Below are positions 38,701 to 50,700 of a stretch of DNA of 64,000 nucleotides, one piece after another. The notes under the pieces were generated by a model, which searched no databases, had not been told where the DNA came from, and worked only from the letters and a program-made list of their open reading frames with translations. The stretch is taken from assembly GCA_019916065.1 (NCBI GenBank), contig CM034238.1, forward strand, positions 33,365,176 to 33,429,175. The letters are read 5' to 3'. Position 1 is the first letter of the stretch. Every line of letters starts with the position of its first letter. The DNA comes from Vitellaria paradoxa. Lineage: Eukaryota > Streptophyta > Magnoliopsida > Ericales > Sapotaceae. The position numbers and the translations under genes were made by a program.

Positions 38701-41700
38701 TACATGACTAAGCACCAAAAAAAAAAAAAAATTACAACTATAAAAGCAAGAAGAAACCATAGCATCCAACCTAGTACTTTACCTCAAAGCCTGCATCAAA
38801 TGGAAGATGGGAGGCAACATCCTTTTTATTACCTCCAAAATAACGCCCTGAGCTAAAATTAACCTGTCCACAGAATATTTATGTTAGAAAGCATTTCCTA
38901 ATGAGACCAAGTGCAATCACACTTATCAATTTTACCCTTACCCATGTTGTTCCTCAAGCCAATCCAGCTTGATCCAAACATCAACAATTTAATGTTTTAA
39001 AGCCAGAGCAAGTGAGCCAATTCAGCCAGAAAAACCATTACTCAGTTTCTCATCTACAACCTATATCTTTCATGGAATCTCAATGCTCTAACCTCAAGCA
39101 AAGCACCACCTCACTCAAGGATGAGATCAACCAATTTCATTGTGAGTCTGTTAGCTTGACTAATAACTCAAGGCTTGAACCATTTAAATCACCAAAAAGA
39201 TGAAATGCCTATTGTTTCTAGGTCTAGAGTTGAACTTGGAGTTGACCTGCCTAATAGTTCCAGTGAATCCACAGCACACTGTGTTCTTAGCACACCTGAG
39301 ATTCCACACACATAACCCCACACCTTACTTACAAGGTCAACACATTGTCATTTGTTTCTCAAGACATGGAGCCAACTAAGCTTCAAAGTGAGTTTTCATT
39401 CACAAAGACGGCTTCCCTTCCACTCAATTAGCCCTTAATCATCATACAATGGGTGATAAAGGATGATTGTCCTACATATATTGTGCGTGGTTGCAATTTT
39501 AGAGAATTCTTAACGTGATTGGCAAGCCTATATTGAGTTAGTTCTTCATAGATGTCATTTATGTCGAGAACATGGGTTATATTTGTTAAACATTTCCCAT
39601 GGGAATTTTACGTCTAGGGATTCTTACACTCTACCACTCTCCTGTTCCTTATGCCATTCTTATGGTGCCTGCTTCATCTTCCACGGTGCCTCATGAGGAC
39701 ATCTATGTTATCCCTAATTTTTGGGCACTTTAGAAGTTTGTTGCATACAATTTGACTTGTTCTTCAAATTTCCTATTTCATACGAATAGTAAGTTTTTTT
39801 TTTTTTGATTGGTAAGTGGGGTTAGGGGGGCCCGGGATCGAACCCGGGCGGGGTAAGTGGGCAAGAGGGACAGCTCCACTGAGCTAAAGTACCACTTTAT
39901 GAATAGTAAGTTTGATTCTAACTGACACAATAATTCTTGTGATTCATAAACCTTCTCATGAACCACTTATCAGTCTGTGTCCCACATAGCTGATATTAGA
40001 TAGAGAATTGTTTTGTGTGATAACAATTATAGATTTTCTGTAAATGCTCATGGTGGGAACATGGAGTTTTATAAATGCGGTATGCTTTTATTCATTATTT
40101 TTTTGCTTCTTGTTTCTATTCATTCTCTCCGTTCATTACATATCACAGATACTGGGCCTTTTTATACTTGTGACCCTTGCAATTGTTGTGATATGAGTAT
40201 TAACACAGTTTTCAATATGGAGTTTTTGTTGACTAATAGAGGACCCGAGCATCATTTGTTCTCATGGCATCCTACAAGACACTGTTCTCATGGCTGATGT
40301 TGTGACTTGCTTTCACTTCTACTACATCGAACCTAGCTAGGACCCCCTTTTAACACGTCATAATAGAGTTTTTCTCCAACAGAGATAATGTTATAAAATG
40401 GAATCAAGATGGATTTTATTTTATTTAGGATTTATTTTTGGTACTTATCATAAATTGGAGAGGGTTTTACTGAATGGCTTGACACCTAAATGGGTTGTCT
40501 CTAGTTGTTATTTATAATCATGCAATATAATCATATAATAAATATTATACAGATAACCTAGACTAGACACATTATACCTAGACTTAGATACATCAACCCT
40601 AGACACATAAATACCAATGAAACATGTACGTGAATATACATTAACACTCTCACTCAAGCTAGAGCATATATATTATATGTTCCCAACTTATTACATATAA
40701 ACCTTACTCTAGGTCCCCTAAAGTTTTAGTAAACAAATCAGCAAGTTAGTCTTCAAACTTCACCTGACTAGTTTTGATCACATTCTGTATAATCTTTTCT
40801 CTAATAAAATAACAGTCAATCTCAATATGTTTAATCCTCTCAAGAAATATCAGATTAGAGGCAATATGAATCGCAACTTGATTGTCATGTAGTAATTCTA
40901 TGGGCTGTAAATAATGAACTCCTAATTCTTTTAATATGTGTTGTATCTAGATCAACTTACAAGATGTGTGTGCCATAGCTCTATACTCCCACTTGGCACT
41001 TGTCTGTGCTATTACTATCTGTTTTTTACTTTTCCAAGATACCATATTACCTCCAATAAAACTACAATACCTAGTAGTAGATCGTCTATCTGATGGTGAC
41101 CCAATCCATTTTACATCGGTGTACCCCTGAACTAAAGTGTGTCCATTGTCCTTGTATAATAAGCCTTTTCTAGGCGCACCTTTGAGGTATCTCGAAATCA
41201 AAATAACAATATTTCAGTGACTATTACAAGATGATTCTAGGAACTGATTGATCACATTTGTGGCAAAAGATATATCAAGTTTGGTTACTATCAAATAGTT
41301 TAACTTTCCAACTAACCTTTGATACTTGCTAGGGTCATGTCCTAACTCTCTCTAATAAGCAACCAACTTGCTATTTGGATCCATTAGAGTGTCCACAGGT
41401 TTAAAACCTAAAATACTAACAGATAAATAATATACTTTCTTTGAGAGAGAGAAATACACATGTAAACAAGAAACCTCAATTCCCAAGAATTATTTCAATG
41501 GTCCCAAATCCTTAGTACTAAACTTATCTTTAAGAAACAACTTCAAATCGGTAATACCTTATGAATCATCACCAGTGACATCCTTCAGAAAATGACGATA
41601 AAATACTGAATGATCAACTCCACAATGAACTAAGCCAAATTTAGTGGCAACAAAGTTAAATCAGCCAAACCATGCTCGAGGAAACTTGATGCGGAAGTTA

Positions 41701-44700
41701 AAAAAAACTATGAAATAATTATTATTAGAATTTTATTTTATTAAGATTAGATTTTATATTAGGAATTTACTTTAGTTTATTAAAGAATTATTTTATTTTG
41801 GGCAAGATTTTATTTAGATTTATTTTAAGAAGGATTTATTAGAATATTTGATTTTGTTTTATTTTTAGTAATCTTGAAAATGTATTAGTCTATTTAAAGG
41901 CTTATGATGATTAGGGTTTGATACAATTGATTGAATGATTGAAGAATTCTGATTACTTTTCTCTCCTACTGCTGCTCTTCTGTTCCCTCATTCTTCTCCT
42001 CTTCTTCTCCTTCTTCCTCTTCTTCTTTGACCCTTTCTTTTTCTACTCAACTCTGCATCAACTTTGGTATCAGAGCAAATCGATCTATAATCAACGAAAA
42101 CTCACTGTTCATCTCAAACCCTAGCCGCAACTGCAGTCATAGCCGCCGCACGCTTCCTACACGCTCTCAAACCCTTCGAGTACACTTTCATACATTCCCA
42201 GCGGTACCCAACTTCGGCGAACCCCACCATTGGCACCACCAACCTCCGGTGACCTCGTCGGTGACTCCAGTAACCGGCTGGCGACCTCCGATGACTTTCC
42301 TGCGACCTCTAGCAAAGTTCAGAATAACCATTACACTCCAGCGATCTGACCTGTGCTCCACGCAAAGCTCTGGCGACCTCCAACAACTTCCGACGAAGCT
42401 CCAGCGACTTCTAGGAGGTTTCGGAATATCTCACAGTTCATTTTTGCAGATTTGAAATTGTTAGTACACTATCGAGTACAGTCAACAATAACCAGATGCA
42501 AACCCAAATAGCAGCCCTCACTGAAGCCATTCAAAGACTGAACGCAAGGTTAGACACATGGGAAGAATACTATTGGCCGAGCAACCCTATTCACCTCTAT
42601 TCTAATCAAATATCGAATTCAAAGTCGAACACAGTTTCAGCTTCTCTATTTGGTGCCCTTTCCGAAATTCCAAAAGTAATTGATGAACCAAACAGAAAAT
42701 CTGGTGACGACCACTTTGAAGTGAAGAGAGAGCCTAATGATGATCAAATTGAAGAGTTGATTTATGAACCTGATCCTGATGACTTTTATTTTTCAGATGA
42801 TGAAGATGATGACCAAATCATAGGCAAGCCACTTGATGAAATTATTGCGACTACTGAAATTATTGCTACTAATGAAGTCATTTTTTTTTTTTATGAGGCA
42901 CAGATTTCCAGCAATATTACTGATATCCCTGTAGGTACTATCAAGTTGAAGAGTATGCCTAAAATTTATGGTGCTTCTGTGGATTTTGTCTTTCCTACAC
43001 CTAAACTTCTCCCACAAGTTAATTCATTTTTTGTCTTCTTCCAACATCTACAAGTTCTATTTTCTGAATCGCGGGACTTCTATTTCGGAAGACTTGGTAG
43101 ATACACTAGATTTCTATCACTCCTGACGCGTGTTCATGAACTTTGGGAGCAACTTGAACATCCGCTTTGTTCGTGGCTTGGCGATTGAAGAAGTATGCAA
43201 ATTTTTAACTCGACAGAGTCGAGTTTTTTTAAGGAGTGGAGAATGATGCGGAAGTTAAAAAAAATATGAAATAATTATTATTAGAATTTTATTTTATTAA
43301 GATTAGATTTTATATTAGGAATTTACTTTGATTTATTAAAGAATTATTTTATTTTGGGCAAGATTTTATTTAGATTTATTTTAAGAAGGATTTATTAGAA
43401 TATTTGATTTTGTTTTATTTTTAGTAATCTTGAAAATGTATTAGTCTATTTAAAGGCTTATGATGATTAGGGTTTGATACAATTGATTGAATGATTAAAA
43501 AATTCTGATTACTTTTCTCTCCTACGGCTGCTCTTCTCTCCCCTCATTCTTCTCTTCTTCTTCTCCTTCTTCCTCTTCTTCTTTGACCCTTTCTTTTTCT
43601 ACTCAACCCTGCATAAAAACTGTTTCAGGTCATATAACGTTTGCTTCACGTTACAAACCAACCCAGACTCCCCCTAAGTAATAAATCCATGAGGTTGCTC
43701 CATATAAACTTTCTTAGCAAAATCATCATGAAAAAGAAAATAAAAAATAAAAATAAAAAAATATTTTTCACATCAAGTTGGTGTAGAGACCAATGACAAA
43801 CTATAGCTAGAGAGATAATAAGATGAACAGAGGATATCTTAGTAATAGGAGAAAAAGTCTTAGAGAAATCCGAATCATAACCTAAGTATACTCCTTTGCG
43901 ACCAAACGCATCTTTAACCTGTCCACATTACCATCAAGGTGAACTTTGACAGTATATACCTAACAACAACCAACCACTAACTTATCAGAAGAAAGAGCAA
44001 TAAGGTCCCAAGTATCGTTCGCTCAAAGAACTGACATCTCATCTTCCACAGCAGAATGCCACCCAATGTAAGAAAATGCTTCAGAAACAGTTTTAAGAAT
44101 AGAAACAGAGGATAAAGATGAAACAAATGAATGATATGAAAGTGATAATGCATTATAAGACACAAGATTAGAGATAGAATGAGAAGTAAAAGAATGTTTA
44201 CCCGTTTGAAGAGCAATAGGAACATCTAAATCACGTACAAGAGTAGGGGCATGGGATGAGCTGGTGGCAAAGCACAGAAGCAAGAGTAGTCACAACTTGG
44301 CGCCAAGTGTATACTTGCAAATCAGGATGATACAAACGATCAGAAGGACTCAGAGGAGTATGATGACAAACTAAAATAGACCTAATTGAGATAAAAGGGA
44401 AAGGAAGACTCACATCAAGGATAGATTGAGATTAAGGCTAAGAGAAGAATAGGTTAAACTCAAAGAAAGTGACATCTGCACAAACAAAGAATCGGTTAAG
44501 AAGATTATAACAGCGATAACCCATTTTGTATCCTAGAATACCCCAAAAAGATGCACTTATGAGCACAGGGATCCAATTTATCAATCCGAGAGGCAAGCTG
44601 ATGACCAAATGAAATGCACCCAAAAATCCAAGGTGGAAGAAAAAACAAAGGCTTGTTAAGGAACACAAAGGGGTTAATTGTTTGAAAACAGAAGAGGGCA

Positions 44701-47700
44701 TACGATTGATTAAATAACATGCAGTTAAAACAATATCACTCCAAAAGAGTTTGTGAACATTCATTTGAAAAAATAGACAACGAGTTGTTTCAATAAGATG
44801 CAAATTCTTTCTTTCATTAACCCCATTTTGTTGTGATATATAGGAACAAGAAAACTAATAAAGCATACTAGCAGAGATCATCAAATCAACAAAAGGTTTA
44901 GAACAATATTCTTGTGCATTATCATTATGAAAAATTCGCGCAGATACATCAAAATGGTTTTTAATTTCAGCACAAAAACTTGCAAAATAAAAAACAGCTC
45001 AGAATGATCTTTCATCAAATAAATCCATATAAGTTTGAAAAATCGTCCACAAAAATGACAAAATGCCAAAACCCCAATTTTGAAGTAACTCAACTAGGAC
45101 TCCGAACGTCAGAATGAACTAACGAAAATAGACTTGATGACCTTTTATTGACTCGAGAAGCAAAAGGCATACAGTGATACTTTCTCAATTGACAAGACTC
45201 ACAATTTAGAGATAGTAAATGATGTAAACTAGAAACCATGCACTTTGACCTATCCAAAGATGGATAACCAAGATGACAATAAATCTATATAAAGGAAGAT
45301 CTTGCAGGACAAGCTCAAGGTACTGATGTATCAAGATAGTAGACTCCTCTAACTTCATACCCTCCACCAATCTTCTCTCTTGTCATATCTTGAATAATTA
45401 TGGTGTTTGATAAATTGGCTACCAAACATTAAATAAAAGGTAAAGAAGGAAAATATAATACTGAAGCTAGAGGAAAAGAAAGCGTAGGAATCATTATACC
45501 AACATTATTGACTAAGATAGTTGACCCACTACCTAAAGTAACTTCTAGGAAAGAGGTAAAATATTGAATACTAGAAAACAGTGTAGATTTTCCAGACATA
45601 TGGTTAGGAAGCACTAGAACTTATCATCCAAGAGAGGAATATTAGTGGAGAGACATGCAATAAAATTATCTTGATGAGTAAGGGAAGCAAAAAGGGAGAT
45701 GCCTAATAAGCTATCTGATACTACAAAAGGAGAGATGCCTCTTATTCAGAAAGAGTTATAGTCTGTGGATGCTCGCTAATAGTAGATGCGGCTGTAGGAG
45801 GATCTGAAGAAGTTGTATGTGCTACATGTGAGGGTTCCCAATCAAATCCCAACACTGCTCACAGGTATGCCGAAGATTACCATAATGTATACACCGAGGT
45901 TGAGATTCTTTGCCATGTCCCCCTCGTCCTCATCCAACCCCACCACGATTAACACGACTATCATTATGAGATGAGGTACATAACTGACAAGTGCATATTG
46001 AGCGGGATATGAACGAACTAAAGAATCTTAAGATGTAGCTCGCATAACCCTCAAATATGTCTTAGCAAATGAAGGAAGAGAAGTCGCACTAAGTATCTGA
46101 GCCTTCACTAGCTCAAATTCAAGATCAAGACCTGCAAAGAACCGAAGTACTAACATCTACTCACGCTATTTTTGCATCTCATGAATATCCATAGACAATG
46201 GTTGAATTATGTTCAACTTCTCATAGACTTATTTTAGGGAACCAAATAGTCTATAACTAGCTTACCTGATTATTGTAACTGAAAGAGCTCACGAGATAAA
46301 TCATAAACATGGGTTAGGTCACTAGAGAATAACAGATGGACATATTCTCAAATTTCCTTACAACTATCCAAGTGGGTACACATCAACAACATGAGGTTCC
46401 ATTGAATTCCATAAAAGACTAACAATATGTGCATCCTCTTGAATTCACATATCATACCCTTTTTCAGTTGAGGCTGGAGCTGACTCAGTAAGATACTTTT
46501 GTTTGCCAAAACTCGTTAAAGCAATCCTCACAAACTTAGACCGCTCACTATAATTAGCCCCATTCAGTTTTCATGCAAGTCAACTGAAGAGATAATAAGG
46601 TAGAACCAAGGGGTTTGGACTCCATTAGCACAACACTAAACTTTGGAAATCTGAAGAAACCAGTGACAAAGAACAGAAGCCACACGAACTGAACGTACTC
46701 TAGAAATTTGAAGAAACCAATGACGAAAAACAGAAGCCAAACAGTGGAGAACAACTATAGACTTTTGAAAACAATCCCAAAATAGCAAATGGACACCAAC
46801 ACTAAGCTCGCCGGAGGAGATCGATCGTGCCGGAGAAAGAGCAGGTGGAAACAATGAGTCACGCTCTCATGCGCCAACAAGAGTAATTCGAGTGAGATCC
46901 ACGCGCCAGTCACTGGACTACACGTGTGGGCACGGAGCAGATTTTCTGGCGATGGCCTTGGACGGTTGGGCTCGTAAACAACAAGAGACTCCACTAGTGT
47001 ACAGTTTGTGACCAGCGGAAGCTCGAAATAGTAGCCGATTGGACTTTTGTCACCGACTATGGTTTACTGTTTACCACTAAACCCTTTTTTTTCTTTTTTG
47101 CTTTTCATTTAATTAGACAGAGATTAGGATCTTTGCCCTATGATGTAAATTGGAGAGTATCTTATTGAATGACTTGACACCCAAATAGGTTCTCTCTGAT
47201 TATTATTTATAATCATACAACATAATCATACAATAAATACTATATAGATAACCTATACTAGATATATTATCCCTAGACTTAGATACATCACCCATAGATA
47301 CATAAATACCAATAATACATGTACATGAGTATATATTAACACTTACTATCAGTGGGATTCTGTTAAATTCTAATGGATTTTATTGATATTTTATTTTTAT
47401 TTAGGATTGTTAAATTCTAATGGATTTTATTGAGATTTTATTTTTATTTAGGATTGGATTTTATTACTTGTTTCGATTTTAGCTTATATAAAGTCCTAAG
47501 GTTGTATTGGATTAATCAGATTTTAATGAATGGAGTATTGAGTTTAGTGGCAGTTTTCTTTATCTCTTGTTTCTTTGCTTTCCAGGTCCCATCCACACAC
47601 GCCCCCAAATTTTGTGCACTTCTAATCTTTCAAGGAAGTCTTTGACGTTCACTACCTTTTTCCTTTATCATGATCATTCGTGCATTTTTCCCCTTATCAA

Positions 47701-50700
47701 ATCTCATTGTCTTCAGACAAATACTTATCGTGTTATGTTCTATCTGAATTTTGGATTGAAATGTGTTAGCATTATCAAGAGTTTTGAGCCTAAGGAATTT
47801 TTTTTTTTTTTTCATTTTTGGTATAGTTGGTTGCAATAAGAAATTTGATGGAGATTATATTCATTAATCATTTCAATTTATAGAAATTTGAAACATTGGC
47901 TCCCAACTCTCGGCTTAGTCAATTGATCCATGAGATAATGTGTTGGAAATTTAAAATGTATCATAGTAATGCACACTTCTTCTAATGTACCCAAAGGTAA
48001 CTAGGTTATAATCCAAGACTAGTTCTTTTTTAAGGATCTGGAAAAAAACAACTCTACTTCTTCATTGTAGCCTTTAAGATAGCCATATGAAATTGAACAG
48101 GTGCATGTGAGATTGTTACCTCTTTTATGTTTACTGGCTAAGATAGACAGCTAAAATTTCAAAAGCAAGTCGAGTTGAGCCACACACTTACATCACTGGC
48201 ATTAACACCAGCAAAAATAACCTTCACAAGGACATGATCCGGTTTGATCGGCAACCTTAATGGTGCACGCACTATGCTGGTAGCACTACGAAAATTGTGA
48301 CCAAGGGTGTGGACAACTCTGAAGAAAAAAAATGAAATTCAATGTCAAAAAATCAATGAAACCATGTTTAACTATTCTGCAAAACAGAACATGCAATGAA
48401 TAACTTTACTGGTTGGAATAACAAGCTGCCATGAATTCATGCTTTGCAGAACTGAATAAAATGACAAGTAAAATGGAGAAAAAGGAAGGCATATGCTTCA
48501 GCATACATGGAAGAATTATCAACTGCAAGATATAAGCCATAGCCTAAAATGTGTATTTCAAACTTGTCACCAGGGGAATTGCATTAAAAAATAAAAAACA
48601 AAAAAAAATGGAAGGGGAAGATTGATCTGTCTTGAATAAACTCGAAATTTAAAAAAAAAAATGTGAAAGCGTTGATTTTTTGTTTTTTTTTAATCAGTAA
48701 ATAAAATTCATTAAAAACAAAATAGATAATTATAAGTATTGAGAAAATGCCACAAAAACAAACACCCCAACCCCAAACTAATGAATCATACTCTCAACAA
48801 AGCCCAAAAAAAGAATCCATATCTGGTTCTGTCACCATCACCAACCAAAACAAATAAGCCATCTGAGACAAAAACGATGAGCCACCACACCTTCCTTCTT
48901 TTCCTATAGAAACCCTTGTACAGTTGTACGCCACCACGATTGAAAATCCACAATTCCCTAGTCCACTCACAATGAACGAAATGATCAATACGCTTCCAGC
49001 TTTCTAACAAAAACAACACCAATTCACAATAATTTGCCTTTTAACATTGAAATTGTCAATGGTGAGAATCTTAACGAGATGATCAATATGCTTCCATCTT
49101 TCTTACAAAAACAACACCAATTCACAATAATTTGTCTTCTAGCAATCAAATTGTCAATGGTGAGAATATTACTGCAAACCAAATGCCAAATAATTAAAAC
49201 ACAACCTTTTGAGGTGCCTCTGATGACCTATAGTTTTCTAAGGAAATCCCTCTTCGCAACCCGCTAGTTCTTTATATAAATATTTCACCACAAAAGATCC
49301 TGAATTCATAACTTCCCATTTCATTCAATCTTAACCCCCCTCACCAACCGCTTCAGTATGTAACTACATTAAATCCATAACAACAGCAACCTCCCAATCT
49401 TGCGAATTTATGTGAAAAAAATATATTCCAATTTCCAAGACACCTAGCCACCAGCCTAAGAAAGGATTCCTCTATAGACGCATCTCTATTCACAGCCAAC
49501 TCATTTTCTGGAAACATATCCTTCAAACATGTACCACCTATCCAAAGTTCCAAATATCATCCCAAAATTTCAAGCTGGACCAATAATATCTCGCCAAAGT
49601 TCAACTCGTGCTACATTATCCTGCCATTTAAAATTGGCTACAAGAACCTTCTATACCAACGTAAGTAAAGCAAAGGTATTAAAATTCTCTCCACAAGCCA
49701 AGGACATATGAAAACGTCTTACAACATCACATCGCAGCCTCACTATCAAATATAATGGAGAGGGATATGTTTCGAAACCTGGACTGTTGAGCAAACTGGA
49801 AAAATGAGTGGGTTAAGGGTCAAGGGTTCAACCATTGGGTCAATTGGAATTAAACCGTGAGGATATAAATAGATTAAATATAATACATAAATAAATTTGA
49901 ATATTAAAATAATTAAAATTTACTTAAAATCTAATTTTTGTTAAATATGTTTCTAATGTCAATTCATTATTTTTACAAAGGCATTATGAGTCTGAAATTT
50001 TTTCTTAACTGAAAAGATTGATATTACATAAACAATTAAATAATAGCTTTACAAGTGTATTAAGAACTTACAATGATTTTGCTTTATAAAGAATAGAAAC
50101 AATTAGATAATAGCTTCAATTTTTTTTATAAATTAGATAATAGGTTCAATTTATAAGGATTGTATCGGCCATATCAAATGAACCGTGAACTATTCGTACT
50201 GATTACCGATTTCAATAGTGGCTTTTACCAATTTAAGATAGTTTTTTTTTTTTTATATAATGGATTTGAAATATGAATCAGACCATTTTTAGACAAGGGT
50301 CACGAGTTTAATAGCTCAACCAACCAAATCAATACAAGTTCTAAAACATTCATAACAGTTGCATTGTAATTCAAAATTAAAGCTTCTAGTGGGGTGAGTC
50401 ATGAGCTCTAGGGGATTAGCCCCACCAAATGTTAGGAACACAAAAATATATATATAAATATATATTATGAAGAAATCAGGTATGAAGAAAACTTCTTCTC
50501 ATTGCTATTGAATTCTCCGTACATGGTATCCAATATATATAAGTAGGAATCAAATAAAAATAGAAAGCCTATAAACCAAATCCCCACAAATCAAGGACTA
50601 CTGATATAACTACCAAAAATAATATAATTTTAAAAAATACTTATATTTACAACTGTTCTTCTCACACTCCCCTTCAAGCTGGTGAATGAATGTTGTCCAT

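Larger units (their letters stand above)
41687..43616 (+). mobile_element. Non-autonomous LTR element, copy 2 (TR-GAG-like), nested in copia 2
   Basis: LTRs at 41687-42060 and 43244-43616 (374 and 373 bp) are highly similar and flanked by the 5-bp duplication AAACT (41682-41686 and 43617-43621). Exact primer site TGGTATCAGAGC at 42065-42076 and polypurine tract AAGGAGTGGAGAA at 43231-43243. The 1.18 kb interior carries one 230-residue ORF and no pol domain, so it depends on another element for movement. The LTRs differ at very few positions, so this is the youngest LTR insertion in the window. Plus strand, antisense to both copia 2 and the host gene. Confidence 0.93.
40449..47341 (-). mobile_element. 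Ty1/copia element 2, degenerate, holding a nested element
   Basis: LTRs at 40449-40646 and 47144-47341 are about 198 bp each (TGTTAATATA...CAATTTACA on the minus strand). Flanks CTTAT (40444-40448) and CTTAC (47342-47346) look like a 5-bp duplication with one change. Reading right to left: leader, gag, integrase, RT, RNase H. Stops are frequent. It inserted in the 3' LTR of gag-type element 4 and was itself hit by element 2 (41687-43616). Same strand as the host gene. Confidence 0.9.
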
